From UBA11051 sp964390495 (lineage in GTDB: Bacteria > Armatimonadota > Zipacnadia > Zipacnadales > UBA11051), in NCBI GenBank assembly GCA_964390495.1, contig CAYMIN010000009.1:1-64000 (forward strand): DNA of 64,000 bases, in the 5' to 3' direction. Made by a program: the position numbers and the translations under genes. The notes below the pieces were generated by a model. That model made no database searches. It saw nothing but the letters and a program-made list of their open reading frames with translations, and was not told the origin of the DNA. Position 1 is the first letter of the stretch; every line of letters starts with the position of its first letter. Shown here in pieces: positions 42,089 to 51,377 of the stretch.

Positions 42089-44098
42089 CTAGAACACGGC
42101 ATAGTAACGCCTTGAAACGGCACCCTCGATGAACAGGCTGAGCACTGACCAGCCGATGCCGCCAATGAGGTAGTGGGCGACCACATAGCCGATGAACAGC
42201 GGTATCAGCCGGCGGAATAGCCGAATGCCTCCGATCTTCAGGATCGCCCCCTTGACGATCCACACACACAAAAAAGCGAACCACAGCGGTGTCGAAGGCC
42301 CGTAGGCCAGGGCCACTACGAAGCCAAGCGGATGCAGCGGGAAGCGCAGCCATATCATCCTGGCCATCGCTAGTCCTAACGTAATCAAGGCGCCGCTGGC
42401 GATTGCGCCGGTGTGCTGCCAGTCGGGACCGGTCGGCGATTCGATCCGCCCCACCATCCCCGTGTACGCCCCTACGGTGTCCGCCGTCCGCCAGTCCTGA
42501 TTATTCGGGTGACTCTCCAGGACATTGAGCCCGTTCGCGTAGAAAGTGGTGAAATGGCCCCAGAAGGCCAGTGTCAGGCCGGCTAGGAACGCCACCACCA
42601 ACAAGGCCGAGAGCGCCCGCCGGTTGAGGCCGCCGGCCTTGCCGATCTGGAAAGCATCGGTCTGATTCGAGGTCATTATCTGCGTCGGGTGGAAGCGCGA
42701 CAGAAACGCCAGCATCTCGAATACAACCATAGTGCGTTTCCCGCCCGCTGCCAGCACCCCTCGCGAGCCGATCGCGTAGAGAATCGTGTATTGCGGTAGC
42801 CGGTAGGGATACACGAAGTCATGTGCCACACCGACCTCGGCCCGTACGCGACCGTAGGTAAGGCCATAAGCCAGCACGATAAGGAAAAACGGCAGCGCGA
42901 TTTTCAAGCTCATTCCCGAAAGCGTCATCCAGCCCACAACCATAGCGCCGCCGGCGGCCATGCCGATTATCGCCCAGCGGTAAGGCAGCGGCTCACGGCT
43001 GTCATCTATCCCCGGCGCTCGCCCGAAACCCTTGGCGAATACCTCCCGCAGATGCCCCTTGGCCACCCACAGCACCAGCACCGCCATCATCAGGTAGCCG
43101 CCGGCGCTCTGCTCCTGCATGTACGGCCAGCCGGGCGGCTCGTACCCGACTATGGCCCCGCCGACTGCCGCCAACTTGGCCAGGGCCGTGCAGGCGAAGA
43201 TGCTGAAACACAGCTCCTGGGAGACCAGATAGCCGAAGCCGAAATACTGCGGAGTGCTGGACACCACCAGCGGATTCACCGCCGACCAGGGCCGCTCGGT
43301 GAAGAATTCGTTGAGGCTCCTGCTCTGCTCGATGGTCGGCACCGCCGGGTTAACCGCGTGGGCGATGTTGAGGCCATTGTAGATGACTGCCATCAGTACC
43401 CCGACCCACGTCATCGGGTTAGTGAGAAAGTTGGCGAAAGCGCCTCGGGCGCTGGTGCCCTGCACCATCTCCATCGGCAGTTGCACCAGCGGGTACGGCA
43501 AATGCTCGCCGTCCGACCACTGCTTCGACATGATGCTCATCAGCGACATCGTGCATACAAATAGCCCCAGGAAAAACAGCGTCCACAGCGCCAGGGGCTT
43601 GCCCCACACCGCCCAGGGCAGCCCGGTCTCGCTCAGTCCCTCATACATCTCGGTGATCCGCTGCAGCGACTGCGGCGCGTACCACGAAGGGATCAGGTGA
43701 GTGTATTCGGCCAAGTGGTTCTCCGGGGTCGCGTAGTACTGCATCACTGTCAAGCGGGGCAAGAACGAGCGGATACCGTAGGTGCCACAGAACGGTATCG
43801 CGATGATCATCAGGATATAGACCACCAGCAGCTCGCGCCGGGAAATGTTGAACCGCCCCAGCAGGCGTTGTCCCAGGGGATAAAGCGCCACCATCAGCGC
43901 CAGCACGGTGACGGCCGGTATCGGTGGGATGCCGCTGGCAATGTAGCGGCCGGTGACCAGCTCGATACGGCTCACCATCAGGTTGAAGATGAATATGAAG
44001 ACCAGCGCCAGCAGCACGGCTCGCAGGGTGATGCCGCCAAGCTCAGGCTGCGCGGCGGCTTGCTCTTCGGGACTTGCGCTAGTTTCCTGGGTAGCCAT
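42089..44098 (-). CDS. DUF6785-like multi-pass membrane protein
   Basis: A 669-residue protein with more than a dozen hydrophobic segments. The N-terminal region (GITLRAVLLALVFIFIFNLM) and the segment NISRRELLVVYILMIIAIPFCGTYGIR resemble a group of uncharacterised proteins (DUF6785/DUF6784) found in Planctomycetes, Armatimonadetes and similar bacteria near sugar and sulfatase genes; I recall a distant likeness to oligopeptide transporters. I infer a transporter for a sugar derivative or peptide. A GAGGTAG site lies close to ATG 44098. It is followed 44 bp downstream by the sulfatase-fold gene. Confidence 0.65.
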   Translation of the reverse strand: MATQETSASPEEQAAAQPELGGITLRAVLLALVFIFIFNLMVSRIELVTGRYIASGIPPIPAVTVLALMVALYPLGQRLLGRFNISRRELLVVYILMIIAIPFCGTYGIRSFLPRLTVMQYYATPENHLAEYTHLIPSWYAPQSLQRITEMYEGLSETGLPWAVWGKPLALWTLFFLGLFVCTMSLMSIMSKQWSDGEHLPYPLVQLPMEMVQGTSARGAFANFLTNPMTWVGVLMAVIYNGLNIAHAVNPAVPTIEQSRSLNEFFTERPWSAVNPLVVSSTPQYFGFGYLVSQELCFSIFACTALAKLAAVGGAIVGYEPPGWPYMQEQSAGGYLMMAVLVLWVAKGHLREVFAKGFGRAPGIDDSREPLPYRWAIIGMAAGGAMVVGWMTLSGMSLKIALPFFLIVLAYGLTYGRVRAEVGVAHDFVYPYRLPQYTILYAIGSRGVLAAGGKRTMVVFEMLAFLSRFHPTQIMTSNQTDAFQIGKAGGLNRRALSALLVVAFLAGLTLAFWGHFTTFYANGLNVLESHPNNQDWRTADTVGAYTGMVGRIESPTGPDWQHTGAIASGALITLGLAMARMIWLRFPLHPLGFVVALAYGPSTPLWFAFLCVWIVKGAILKIGGIRLFRRLIPLFIGYVVAHYLIGGIGWSVLSLFIEGAVSRRYYAVF

Positions 44099-44123
44099 AT
44101 CTACCTCGGGCGAAGACGCTCCC

Positions 44124-45143
44124 TTACCAGCACAGAATGCCGTGGATATCTATGCTGCAGTCGAAGATCCTGGCCTGCGCCTCGCGCAAGGCCTGGCGCA
44201 CGGCAAATTCGCGGTTGGGTGCCGCGAAGAAGACCATCGTACCGCCACCACCGGCGCCGCACACGCGACCACCCGTCGCGCCGGCTGCCATCGCGGTCGC
44301 GAAAAGCTGCTCCAGACGTTCGTTAGTCACATCGGGGTGCAACTGCTTGTGAAGCTGCCAGACCTCCGTCAAGATCGGCCCGATGGTATCCACCTTGCGG
44401 TCCAGAAGCTCCCGCCGCAACCGCTCGGCAAACTCGCTCATGCCCTGCAGGGCGCCGACGACCTGCCCAGCCCCGGCCAGTACACCAGCGGCTACCGCAT
44501 CGAGAATTGACTTGGCGGGCCGCGAGATGCCACTGTAGCATACCACCATGCTCTTCTCAAGCTGCGCCATGCTTCTGGCGTCCAGCGGGATCAGGTTGAT
44601 CTCGATGCCGCGCCCGCTGGCGACAGGCCAGTGCTTCATGAACTTCATGCCCCCGCCAGTCACCGGGCTGTATTGGTCCTGCCAGCCGTAGGTGGTGTCC
44701 AGAGCCGCGGTCTCGCAGTCCCGGGCCATCTCCGCCATCTCGTACGCCGACAGCCCATGACCGGTCAGAGCATCAAGCGCGGCGATGATACAGGTCGCGA
44801 TTGTCGAGGACGATCCCAGTCCGGCACCGCTGGGCATCTCGGAATAGGTGGTCAGCTCCATGCCGCAGGGAAGATCAAAGCGCCTGATCAGTTCCTGGGC
44901 CAGGCCCAGCTCGCCCTTGGCGTCCAATTCCTCTGGAGACGCCACCTCGACACGCAAATCGCCATGATCCGGTGCATTGAGGATGATCCGTTCGTCCTGG
45001 CGGGGCGCCAGATGGGCGTAGATGTACTTGTTGATGGTGGCGTTGATGATGCTGCCGCCGAACTGCCGGCAGGCGGGCACGTAATCGGTCATGCCCACCA
45101 GGTCCACCCGTAGCGGCGAACGCACTGTAATATCTTCGGCCAT
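44124..45143 (-). CDS. GHMP-family sugar kinase
   Basis: A 339-residue GHMP kinase. The ATP-binding motif is EMPSGAGLGSSSTIATC at about residues 101-117; the N-terminal RSPLRVDLVGMTDY replaces the galactokinase GRVNLIGEH signature, and the C-terminal VCGAGGGGTMVFF is the third GHMP motif. This pattern is like D-glycero-D-manno-heptose 7-phosphate kinases and L-fucose kinases rather than galactokinase. It stands between a sugar isomerase and a putative transporter in one - strand unit, so it probably phosphorylates an imported or isomerised sugar. Confidence 0.88.
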   Translation of the reverse strand: MAEDITVRSPLRVDLVGMTDYVPACRQFGGSIINATINKYIYAHLAPRQDERIILNAPDHGDLRVEVASPEELDAKGELGLAQELIRRFDLPCGMELTTYSEMPSGAGLGSSSTIATCIIAALDALTGHGLSAYEMAEMARDCETAALDTTYGWQDQYSPVTGGGMKFMKHWPVASGRGIEINLIPLDARSMAQLEKSMVVCYSGISRPAKSILDAVAAGVLAGAGQVVGALQGMSEFAERLRRELLDRKVDTIGPILTEVWQLHKQLHPDVTNERLEQLFATAMAAGATGGRVCGAGGGGTMVFFAAPNREFAVRQALREAQARIFDCSIDIHGILCW

Positions 45144-45164
45144 CCTCAGACCTCAGCGAAATCG

Positions 45165-45977
45165 CTACTTCTTCGCATCATCAAGATAGCGGCGCAGCAC
45201 CTCAGCGTTCTGCGGCAGGATCTCCTCCGGCGGGAGCCACCCGATCCACTCGCCTGACAGCGCGCCCTGGAAGTCAATCGTGCTCAGCAGTTGCACGGCC
45301 TCGTCGTGAGGGATGTCGCCCTCGCCAGTCAGGCACAGCTCGACCTTCCCGTTCTCGTCTATGATGCCGTCATGGATGTGGCAGTGCCGCGCGTGGCCCT
45401 TGACATGCTCAAAGGCCTCGGCCATGCTCATGCCGTGAGTCACCGGGTGCATGATGTCCCAACACACCTGCACGTGCGGATGGTCGGCCATGTTGATGAC
45501 CTCCATCAGGTCATTGGCCAGGCAGTAGGCGTCATGGCTTTCCATGCACAGATAGACTTCGGTGCCTGCAGCGGCCTCGGCAGCGGCCCGCAGTGCTTCG
45601 GCCACGTACTTCTTAGCATCGGCGAAGTCCATGCCCTCCGGGGTCCCGCCGCCGAACACGCGCAGGTGGTGGCAGCCCACATCATCGGCCAACTCAATGA
45701 AGCGCCTAGTGATGTCAACGCTCTCCTGCCGCTCTCTGGCCTCGGCCTTCGCGTAGCTGCGCGAGGTAGCGATGCAGCTCATAGTGATGCCGGTGTCCTC
45801 GAACGCCGCCTTGATCGCGGCCCGCTCCTTTTTGGTCGTCTCGAGCTCCACGCCGTGCTTCTGTTGGTCGGTCTCAGCCCGGGGCTCGACCGCATCGTAG
45901 CCGTAGCGAATCGCGGCAGTCAGGACTTCGTTGAGGTCCCAGTCGGGGCATACCCATGTCATAAAGCTCAGTTGCAT
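45165..45977 (-). CDS. Sugar phosphate isomerase/epimerase (xylose-isomerase-like TIM barrel)
   Basis: A 270-residue protein of the AP-endonuclease-2/xylose-isomerase-like barrel family: LNEVLTAAIRYGYDAVEPR near the start, VYLCMESHDAY with a metal-ligand Glu, VQVCWDIMHPVTHG and CHIHDGII with the later ligands, and GEWIG near the end. The family epimerises or isomerises keto-sugars and inositols. I chose ATG 45977, with AGGTGAGAAG upstream, over GTG 45983. It begins 2 bp after the stop of the methyladenine glycosylase and is followed by the kinase. Confidence 0.88.
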   Translation of the reverse strand: MQLSFMTWVCPDWDLNEVLTAAIRYGYDAVEPRAETDQQKHGVELETTKKERAAIKAAFEDTGITMSCIATSRSYAKAEARERQESVDITRRFIELADDVGCHHLRVFGGGTPEGMDFADAKKYVAEALRAAAEAAAGTEVYLCMESHDAYCLANDLMEVINMADHPHVQVCWDIMHPVTHGMSMAEAFEHVKGHARHCHIHDGIIDENGKVELCLTGEGDIPHDEAVQLLSTIDFQGALSGEWIGWLPPEEILPQNAEVLRRYLDDAKK

Positions 45978-45979
45978 GA

Positions 45980-46618
45980 TCACTTCTCACCTTTCTCATG
46001 GCTCATTCTCTTGACCAGTACGCACCTACTGTCCGAGTAGTAATACCGCAGCAGCAGCTCTTCGCCGTGCCCCTCCGCCAGCCCGATGCGACTTGTCACC
46101 ACCACGGGCCGCTCCGGCCGGCTCCGGTCCGCCGCAACGTACAGCGGGGACCCATCGAGCCGCGAGCGGTTGTCATCGCGGTCTATGCCTAGCGCCTGGG
46201 TCAGTTTCCCTGGGCCGCTGGCTAAATCCTCCAGCCGCTGGCGATTGCGCCGCTTTTGCATCAGCTCAATGCCGAGCAGCGGCTCCAGGGCGCGGATCAA
46301 AACGGCCCCAGGGAAGTTTATGGCCCCGGCGACCGCATCGAGGCAGCAGCGGGTGTGGATCGCATATACATAAGCCGTCCCTGGCGCTTCCCACATCACA
46401 CTGTTGCGCGGGGTCTTGCCACGGGCGGCGTGACAGCCATCATCACCACAAGCCAAGTACGCTTCCGTCTCCACGATCCGCCCGGCGCAGATACCCTCTT
46501 CAGTCTCCTTGACCAGTATCTGCCCCAGCAAGCTGGCGGCGACCAGTTCAGCGGGCCGCGCATAAAAAGATGCCGGCAGAATCCGCCGGCGGAGCTGCTG
46601 AATCTCAGAGTTCCGCAT
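45980..46618 (-). CDS. mpg: DNA-3-methyladenine glycosylase (AAG/MPG family)
   Basis: A 212-residue protein with the MPG-family blocks LLGQILVKE, IVETEAYLACGDDGCHAARGKTPRN (active-site Glu within ETEAY), GTAYVYAIH and SGPGKLTQALGID. It removes alkylated purines from DNA by base excision. The length is normal. It is the first gene of a - strand unit, closely followed by a sugar isomerase, an arrangement with no obvious functional reason. Confidence 0.93.
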   Translation of the reverse strand: MRNSEIQQLRRRILPASFYARPAELVAASLLGQILVKETEEGICAGRIVETEAYLACGDDGCHAARGKTPRNSVMWEAPGTAYVYAIHTRCCLDAVAGAINFPGAVLIRALEPLLGIELMQKRRNRQRLEDLASGPGKLTQALGIDRDDNRSRLDGSPLYVAADRSRPERPVVVTSRIGLAEGHGEELLLRYYYSDSRCVLVKRMSHEKGEK

Positions 46619-46682
46619 CTGATGCTGGTTCTTCGGCGATTAGGCGCTTCCCTGCCTGAGCCGAGGTCGCTAGAGGGCGACT

Positions 46683-47333
46683 TCAGTCATCAGCCTTGGT
46701 CCACAGTGCATCCTTGGCTGTGGCCTCGATCGCGCTCAGCCACTTGGAGTGACCGTCGCAGTAGCCGTAGTTACCGCCGCCGTTGTGACGCCTGGCCACA
46801 TTACTCAAGGCCGGGTCGTCGGCGGGGTTGTCGTCGACATCACGCTGGCTAGGGCCGTAGATGCACATGCCTCCGGCGTCGTGGAAGCCCTGGTCGGGGT
46901 CGTCGCCGATAAGTATGGTGCCGGCCGGTATCGGGATCCCACCCAGCTTGCAGCCCGCGCTGCTGCTGATGCTCCCGCTCGCAGCCCGATAACCGAAATT
47001 CTGGTAATTCCACCCGTAGCCGATATGCTGGTTGGGATAACTGGGGCAAACTATGATCTGGGTGTTCTTCACATATGGCATCAGGGCCTGGTACCAGTAA
47101 ATGTTCGTCGGCGTCCCGGCCTCACCCCACGCGGAGGCATAGGGCAGCGTTTCATCATAGTCCTGGGCGTACATCATGATGCCCAGCATCAACTGCTTGA
47201 CGTTTGACAGGCAGCTCGATTGTCGGGCCTTCTCCCGCGCGCGGGCGAAGACCGGGAACAAAATGGCCGCCAGGATCGCGATAATCGCGATCACCACTAG
47301 CAGTTCAATCAGCGTGAAACCTCGCCGGCTCAT
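46683..47333 (-). CDS. Pseudopilin-like protein with H-X9-DG C-terminal motif
   Basis: A 216-residue protein that starts with a class III signal RRGFTLIELLVVIAII, which would be cut before Phe by prepilin peptidase, then one hydrophobic helix. The C-terminal motif ARRHNGGGNYGYCDGHSKWL is the H-X9-DG signature of DUF1559-type proteins, which are greatly expanded in Planctomycetes, Lentisphaerae and Armatimonadetes. The start ATG 47333 has GGGGTGATG upstream. No other pilus or type II secretion gene is nearby. It supports the phylum guess given in the summary. Confidence 0.9.
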   Translation of the reverse strand: MSRRGFTLIELLVVIAIIAILAAILFPVFARAREKARQSSCLSNVKQLMLGIMMYAQDYDETLPYASAWGEAGTPTNIYWYQALMPYVKNTQIIVCPSYPNQHIGYGWNYQNFGYRAASGSISSSAGCKLGGIPIPAGTILIGDDPDQGFHDAGGMCIYGPSQRDVDDNPADDPALSNVARRHNGGGNYGYCDGHSKWLSAIEATAKDALWTKADD

Positions 47334-47601
47334 ATCATCACCCCTATCCATAATACAGCGTTCTATATTTAGTTCGGCGCGGGCAGGCTAGATTCCTGCC
47401 GGAAAATGCTTCGCCTTTGAGAGAACTATACCCAAATCGTTGCTTCCCTACACCCCCGAAAACGCGCGGAACAGGCGACTATCCCAGTTCTTCCCAGGTG
47501 CTGCACTTCGAGCCCGAAAGCAGGTCTGGCGCTGCCAAGTGGTGAACTACTGTGTGTCGGCAAGCTCCTACCAATAGCCGGTTACTCACGGGAGGTCTTC
47601 C

Positions 47602-48390
47602 ATGATCAAGTTAGGATTGTCGGGGCGCATCATCGAGGAGAGCGGGCCGAGCTATCGGATGCCCGTCAGCGACTTTATTGCCAAAGCTGCTGAGATTGGC
47701 TATCGCGGTGTCGAGTTGCGCTCCGGCCAGCTAGACCACGAGACTAGCGACGAACAGGTCGCGGAAATAGCTCAGGCGCTCACCACCAACAATGTCGCCT
47801 GTGCCTTTGCCAATTGTCTGGTTGCGCAGACGCCCGAGAATACGCAGAATCTCCGCCGCATGGCCGAGGTGGCCCGCTCGCTGGCCGCACCCTATCTGCG
47901 CATGGGCGCCGGCGATATCGAATGGGTACAGCAGGCCTGCGACATCAGCGTTGAGTTCGAGGTAAGCATCATCGTCCAGATTCACACCAATACGCCACTG
48001 GAGACCGTGGAGGGGGCGCTGCGGGTCTGCGAGCAGGTTGACCGGCCCAACTTCGGCCTTACCTACGAGCCGGCCAACTTCGTGCTGGCAGGCCGTGACT
48101 ACGGCCAGCAAGCCCTTGAGCAGCTCGGCGACAAGCTCTTCAACGTTTCGCTGCAGAACCTCAAGCCGGTTGATACCACCGAGGGCGAGGGCGTCATCGC
48201 GCATCAGCAGCGCGGCTTCGTGCGTTGCCGTCCCGACGATCCCGAGGGCGTCAATTTCGACAAGGTCTTCGGAGCGCTGAAGGCGGTCGGCTATAACGGC
48301 TACGCCACGCTGATTGAGCCGATATCACCGGTGATGGACAACCTGGAGATGGCCGCAGCTTACTACGACAAACTCAACCCGCTGTGCTGA
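47602..48390 (+). CDS. Sugar phosphate isomerase/epimerase (xylose-isomerase-like TIM barrel), second paralogue
   Basis: A 262-residue TIM-barrel protein of the same broad family as the gene at 45165 but only distantly similar. Visible pieces are FIAKAAEIGYRGVELRSG, IIVQIHTNTPLETVEG, FGLTYEPANFVLAG and GYNGYATLIEPISP near the C-terminus. In the family, Glu/Asp/His residues bind one metal; the usual Glu-His pair is only partly recognisable here. GGGAGGT lies before ATG 47602. It is divergent from the pseudopilin gene across a 268-bp gap in which I see only a short hairpin (GGCAGG..CCTGCC near 47390). Confidence 0.8.
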   Translation: MIKLGLSGRIIEESGPSYRMPVSDFIAKAAEIGYRGVELRSGQLDHETSDEQVAEIAQALTTNNVACAFANCLVAQTPENTQNLRRMAEVARSLAAPYLRMGAGDIEWVQQACDISVEFEVSIIVQIHTNTPLETVEGALRVCEQVDRPNFGLTYEPANFVLAGRDYGQQALEQLGDKLFNVSLQNLKPVDTTEGEGVIAHQQRGFVRCRPDDPEGVNFDKVFGALKAVGYNGYATLIEPISPVMDNLEMAAAYYDKLNPLC

Positions 48391-48417
48391 GGTCCGACGA
48401 TTCCAGGAGATAGTGAC

Positions 48418-48903
48418 ATGCGAGGCCGTCTGGCTGAGGACATACTGGCGCTGCTGGTGGCTGTCGTGGTCTGCCAACTGGCCGGCGCGGTCGGTGCCCT
48501 GTTCACCGCTCCCGCGATACCAGGCTGGTACAGCCAACTTGCCAAGCCGCCGTTTAATCCCCCATCGTGGGTATTTGCGCCCGTCTGGATGTTGCTGTAT
48601 CTGCTGATGGGCGTTTCAGCGTTCTTGGTGTGGCGCAAGGTCCGCGCCGTGCCCGGTGCCAAACTCGCGCTGGCTGTGTTTAGCGTCCAACTGCTGCTCA
48701 ACGCGGCCTGGTCGCCGGTGTTTTTCGGTCTGCAATCACTCCTGGGCGGGCTCTGTGTCATCATTCCCCTGTGGATCGCGATCGTGGCGACAATAGCGTT
48801 GTTCTGGCGCATTTCCGCGGCGGCGGGTGCATTGCTGGTGCCTTACCTCCTGTGGGTGAGCTTCGCCGCGGTACTGAACTACTCGATATACACGCTTAAC
48901 TGA
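48418..48903 (+). CDS. tspO: TspO/MBR (translocator protein) family
   Basis: A 161-residue membrane protein with five hydrophobic helices and the conserved TspO segments GWYSQLAKPPFNPPSWVFAP, WMLLYLLMGVSAFLVW and LNAAWSPVFFG. TspO proteins bind tetrapyrroles and act in porphyrin or stress signalling. AGGAGAT lies before ATG 48418. The gene follows a sugar isomerase by 27 bp. Confidence 0.93.
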   Translation: MRGRLAEDILALLVAVVVCQLAGAVGALFTAPAIPGWYSQLAKPPFNPPSWVFAPVWMLLYLLMGVSAFLVWRKVRAVPGAKLALAVFSVQLLLNAAWSPVFFGLQSLLGGLCVIIPLWIAIVATIALFWRISAAAGALLVPYLLWVSFAAVLNYSIYTLN

Positions 48904-49079
48904 TAAGCGCAACGCCGGTAGGCACCTTCGTACTGGCGGAGGCGTTCAGCTTCGACGGTTTATTTCCCCACGCAGGAGGAATCCCTGTCTTGGTATCGAA
49001 GCTAGCCTAAGCACGCGGCCAGTCACAGTGGCCCGTGCTCAGTACCCAAACGTGTCGCTTTATTCGTAGGAGGTCGCAA

Positions 49080-50108
49080 ATGGAATACCGACAGCTTGGT
49101 CGTACCGGTACGCGCGTCTCAAAGCTGTGTCTGGGCACGATGAACTTCGTCGGCAGCACGGACCTCGATGAGGCCAAGCGCATTGTTGATGAGGCAATTG
49201 ACGGAGGTATCAATTTCATAGACACCGCCGACTGCTACGCCCGTGGCGGCTCCGAGGAGTATCTGGGCATGGCCCTGCAGGAGAACGGGCACCGCGACGA
49301 TGTGGTGGTGGCAACCAAAGCCGTGGCGAACATGGGTGACGGACCCAACGACCACGGAGCCAGCCGCTACCATCTCACCCGTGCCGTCGAGGCCAGCCTC
49401 AAGCGTCTGCAGACCGACCGCATTGACCTGTTCTACCTCCACATCACCGACATCTCCACTCCCATTGACGAGATCCTCGATACCCTCGATGTCCTGGTGC
49501 GGCAGGGCAAGATTCTCTACATCGGCACCTCGAAGTGGCCGGTGCCGCTGATCATGGAGCTGCTGGCGCTGAGCGACAAGCACGGTCTGCCGCGCACCGT
49601 CGCCGAGCAGCCCCCCTACAACCTCACCGACCGGCGCATCGAGATGGAGCTGGTGTGGACCTGCCTGCGCCACGGCATCGGCATCGTGCCCTTCGGGCCG
49701 TTGGCAGGCGGCATTCTCAGCGGCGTATATCGCAAAGGTCAGCCGGCTCCCGCAGGCCATAAGTTCAAGGAAATCGGCCAGCGCGACGGTCACAACCGCT
49801 ACACCGAAGCGACTATGGACCTAGTCGAGAAGCTGATGCCGCTGGCTGAGGCGCGGGGCGTGACGCTGGCCGAGTTCTCCACCGCCTGGCTGATGCAGCG
49901 GCCGGGGATCACCGCACCGATAGCCGGGCCGCGTACGGTCGAGCACCTGCGCTCTTCGCTCAAGGCGTGCGAGATCGAGCTGACGCAGGAGGAGTTGGAT
50001 AAGGTGGATGAGGCCATCCCGCCGGGCACCAATCTGACCAACTACTGCACGCTGTATGAGCGGATGTGCCGCGCCGTCAACAAGCCCGAGCCGCTGGGGG
50101 CGTTCTAA
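49080..50108 (+). CDS. Aldo/keto reductase 1 of three tandem paralogues
   Basis: A 342-residue NADP-dependent aldo/keto reductase (YajO/Tas-like). The catalytic tetrad is visible as DTADCY (Asp, Tyr), VVVATKAV (Lys) and DLFYLHITDI (His), with ITAPIAGPRTVEHL near the C-terminus as the cofactor-binding loop. TAGGAGGT lies 7 bases before ATG 49080. Two close paralogues follow on the same strand, sharing the MEYRQLGRTGTRVS start. The substrate is unknown; such groups often act on sugars or aldehydes. Confidence 0.92.
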   Translation: MEYRQLGRTGTRVSKLCLGTMNFVGSTDLDEAKRIVDEAIDGGINFIDTADCYARGGSEEYLGMALQENGHRDDVVVATKAVANMGDGPNDHGASRYHLTRAVEASLKRLQTDRIDLFYLHITDISTPIDEILDTLDVLVRQGKILYIGTSKWPVPLIMELLALSDKHGLPRTVAEQPPYNLTDRRIEMELVWTCLRHGIGIVPFGPLAGGILSGVYRKGQPAPAGHKFKEIGQRDGHNRYTEATMDLVEKLMPLAEARGVTLAEFSTAWLMQRPGITAPIAGPRTVEHLRSSLKACEIELTQEELDKVDEAIPPGTNLTNYCTLYERMCRAVNKPEPLGAF

Positions 50109-50124
50109 GCCCGAAGTACCCACC

Positions 50125-50240
50125 AGCGCGTAGCTCGGCCTGCCCCGAGCCTGTCGAAGGGCAGGTGAGAATGCGTCAGCATTCTCAGCTTCCAGCCCGA
50201 GGCCGTTGGGGTGACCACAGTGCGCCGTTTTGCTCGCGTT
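50125..50240. repeat. Intergenic palindromic repeat, copy 4 (carrying an inserted 49-bp hairpin element)
   Basis: The core GCGTAGCTCGG/GCTTCCAGCCCGAGG is split by 49 bp at 50139-50187, exactly where copy 3 is split. The inserted piece has CCTGCCC/GGGCAGG and TGAGAATGC-gtca-GCATTCTCA. Compared with copy 3, the stem pair C-G in AACGC/GCGTT is T-A in AATGC/GCATT, a compensatory change. It lies between aldo/keto reductases 1 and 2. Confidence 0.85.
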
Positions 50241-50335
50241 CGCAAAAGCCCACGGCATCACTGTCAGCATGTTAGCAGAATCTACCTAGCTTCAGTCGGA
50301 AACCTGACCGACGCGACAAGAATAAGGAGGCAGTC

Positions 50336-51361
50336 ATGGAGTACCGACAACTGGGCCGCACCGGAACCAGAGTCTCAGAGCTCTGTCTCGGCTTGATGAT
50401 TGACAGTCTGACCGATGAACAGACCTTTATAGACATCGTCAATGAGGCGATTGATCTGGGCATCAACTTCCTTGACACCGCCGACTGCTACGGCACCGGC
50501 GAATCGGAGCGGCGCTTGGGCAAGGCGCTGGCGCAAAACGGCAAGCGCGATGACATCGTGCTGGCGACCAAAGCCGTCGCGGGCATGGGCCCCGGGCCTA
50601 ACGACCACGGCGCCAGCCGCTATCACCTCTCCCGCGCAGTCGAGGCCAGCCTCAAGCGCCTGCAGACCGACCGCATTGACCTGTTCTATCTCCACATCGT
50701 GGACATCACCACCCCGCTGGACGAGATCTTCGGCCAGCTCGACATTCTGGTCAAGCAGGGCAAGATCCTCTATGTCGGCACCTCCAAGTGGCCGGTACCG
50801 CTGATCATGGAGGGCCTGATGATGCACGAGAAATACGGCTATCCGCGTATCGTTGCTGAGGAGCCACCTTACAGCCTCTGCGACCGCGGTATCGAGAACG
50901 AACTGGTGTGGACCTGCCTGCGCCACGGCATCGGTCTGTGTACGTGGGGACCACTGGCCAGCGGCATCCTCGGCGGCGCCTATCGCAAGGGCCAGCCCTT
51001 CCCGGAGGGGCATCGCAAGTCAACGGTGGACCCTTCCGAAGACAAGCGCTTGACCGAGGGTGCTCTCGACCTGATCGAGAACCTGATCCCGCTGGCCGAG
51101 GCCAGAGGCATAACGCTGCCCGACTTGTGTCACGCCTGGCTGCTGCAGCGGCCCGGCATCACCGCCCCCATCATCGGCGCGCGCAAGGTCGAGTATCTCC
51201 AGGCCGCGGTCAAGGCCACCGAGATCGAGCTAACCCAGGAAGAACTCGACAAAATTGATGAATTCGCGCCGCCGGGCAGCGCAGTCAGCAACTACTACGA
51301 CGGCAATGTCTATGCCCGCATGCGCAATGCCATCAACACCGACAACCCGCTGGGCTACTGA
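50336..51361 (+). CDS. Aldo/keto reductase 2 of three tandem paralogues
   Basis: A 341-residue protein that keeps the tetrad: DTADCYGTG (Asp, Tyr), IVLATKAV (Lys) and DLFYLHIVDI (His). It is closest to paralogue 3 in the middle region (LMMHEKYGYPRIVAE versus the same with D). Compared with paralogues 1 and 3, the loop after EELVW-type segments differs (IGLCTWGPLASG instead of IGIVP.GPLA), in the substrate pocket area. AAGGAGG lies before ATG 50336. Confidence 0.92.
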   Translation: MEYRQLGRTGTRVSELCLGLMIDSLTDEQTFIDIVNEAIDLGINFLDTADCYGTGESERRLGKALAQNGKRDDIVLATKAVAGMGPGPNDHGASRYHLSRAVEASLKRLQTDRIDLFYLHIVDITTPLDEIFGQLDILVKQGKILYVGTSKWPVPLIMEGLMMHEKYGYPRIVAEEPPYSLCDRGIENELVWTCLRHGIGLCTWGPLASGILGGAYRKGQPFPEGHRKSTVDPSEDKRLTEGALDLIENLIPLAEARGITLPDLCHAWLLQRPGITAPIIGARKVEYLQAAVKATEIELTQEELDKIDEFAPPGSAVSNYYDGNVYARMRNAINTDNPLGY

Positions 51362-51377
51362 GGCCGGCGCACAGCCA

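Noticed and set aside
48948..49003. AGCTTCGA/TCGAAGCT inverted repeat before aldo/keto reductase 1
   Set aside because: The 8-bp arms are 40 bp apart and may be chance; no known regulator site is matched.
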